DNA from: Larimichthys crocea
Taxonomy: Eukaryota > Chordata > Actinopteri > Sciaenidae
DNA length: 64,000 nucleotides
Assembly: GCF_000972845.2 (NCBI RefSeq)
Contig: NC_040020.1
Span: forward strand, 1,612,669-1,676,668
Direction of reading: 5' to 3'
The notes below the pieces were generated by a model, which was not told the DNA's origin, did no database searches, and saw only the letters and a program-made list of their open reading frames with translations. Below, piece after piece: positions 63,344-64,000 of this stretch. The stretch's first letter is position 1. Each line of letters begins with the position of its first letter. A program made the translations under genes and the position numbers.

Positions 63344-63639
63344 CTGTGTCACCCCAGCCTGTAATGTGACAGTTTCTGGCTTGTTTGAGCACTCGCTCTT
63401 TCTTCACGGGCAGACAGGCGGGAAGGACATGACGGCTGAATGACACGCACTCTCCTGGCGCCTGGCCCACTGCCCCCGGTGACAGACGAACCAAGGCAAG
63501 ATCGTAATCGTTGCCTTGGGAGTGGTAAAGAGGGTGGAGGACAAGCTGATCAACGGCGTACTCTTCTTCGTACTCCTCGGGGACGAGGGAGTGGTAGTCT
63601 CCCACTCTGACTTTATAGTGCTTGGTGCTGTTTCCATAC
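63344..63639 (-). CDS. prss12: prss12 (neurotrypsin) penultimate coding exon
   Basis: The acceptor CTCCACAG is followed by one base completing an Arg codon, then YGNSTKHYKVRVGDYHSLVP, and the exon ends in NCHITGWGDT plus one base. It encodes the middle of the trypsin-like domain: NDYDLALVRL contains the catalytic Asp, and HVLPACLP is conserved. Phase 1 at its end matches the last exon. The catalytic-His exon, the activation site, and the kringle and SRCR domains lie beyond the window. Confidence 0.92.
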
Positions 63640-64000
63640 CTGTGGAGAGGAACAGAGGGATGGATCATCAGGGGCTATGAGAGAACGAGGGTGTGAGCGC
63701 AATCCCCGCTGTTGATGCAAGAGCAGTAAAATTATGAGCTCTGGTGGGGGTTACCTCAGCGATGGGTCATCTTGGGCTGGAAAAAGTATGTTACACTGAG
63801 CACATAGGGTCATAAAATCTGAGCTAGTTGCCTGTGAGGAGTGGAATATTTTTTTTTTGTGAATGTTTGAGGGTTCATAGTGTGTTTCTCCCCCCTCTCA
63901 CCCCGGCCTTTATGAGAAAGAGCGAAGCTCAATGGTGACTAGGTGTCTCCAGCCACCTTTAGTAATCAGTATGAAGTATGGTATGGAAATAATTATTGTT
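63640..64000 (-). other. prss12: prss12 intron, cut by the window edge
   Basis: No further prss12 exon is visible. I looked for the conserved LTAAHC segment on the minus strand and did not find it. Confidence 0.75.

Overview
The window is vertebrate nuclear DNA, almost certainly from a ray-finned (teleost) fish. Genes are split into small exons with GT-AG introns. Dinucleotide (CA)n/(GT)n and GA/CT tracts are extremely dense. Several dispersed repeats have the look of common teleost families: a tRNA-derived SINE, an L2-like LINE, and other dispersed repeats. I cannot name the species from sequence alone.

Layout. Positions 1 to about 15.75 kb are repeat-rich and hold no gene I can support. 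A CpG-rich, GA-rich promoter/leader region lies at about 15.75-16.31 kb and ends in a consensus splice donor. From 18.1 to 55.46 kb, the plus strand carries a complete heparan-sulfate N-deacetylase/N-sulfotransferase gene. I assembled it as 14 coding exons with all phases matching, giving an 879-residue type II Golgi enzyme. The last coding piece is only two codons plus a stop (55451-55459). Intergenic or 3'UTR DNA follows. On the minus strand, at 63639-63344 and 61328-60997, lie the last two exons of a trypsin-like serine protease that matches the C-terminus of neurotrypsin (PRSS12). The rest of that gene is beyond the right edge.

Paralogue call. In human 4q26, NDST3 and PRSS12 are neighbours in convergent orientation. 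The same arrangement here makes ndst3 the best name. The stop codons of the two genes are about 5.5 kb apart.

Biology. The two genes are not expected to act in one pathway. Ndst3 modifies heparan sulfate in the Golgi, removing N-acetyl groups from GlcNAc and N-sulfating the freed amine. Neurotrypsin is a secreted neuronal protease whose known substrate is agrin, itself a heparan-sulfate proteoglycan, so a functional link is thinkable but not shown here.

Most notable structure. I found no new multi-gene system. The most interesting signal is splice-site architecture. Coding exon 3 is bracketed by a 27-nt (GT)n run touching its acceptor and a perfectly complementary 27-nt (CA)n run just after its donor. 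Coding exon 5 has the same arrangement, with (GT)10 at the acceptor and (CA)37 after the donor, and skipping it would keep frame. Other points are a strong-context upstream ORF right after an (AG)20 tract, a perfect palindromic RFX-type X-box in the last intron, a foldback element, and a roughly 400-bp tetranucleotide satellite.
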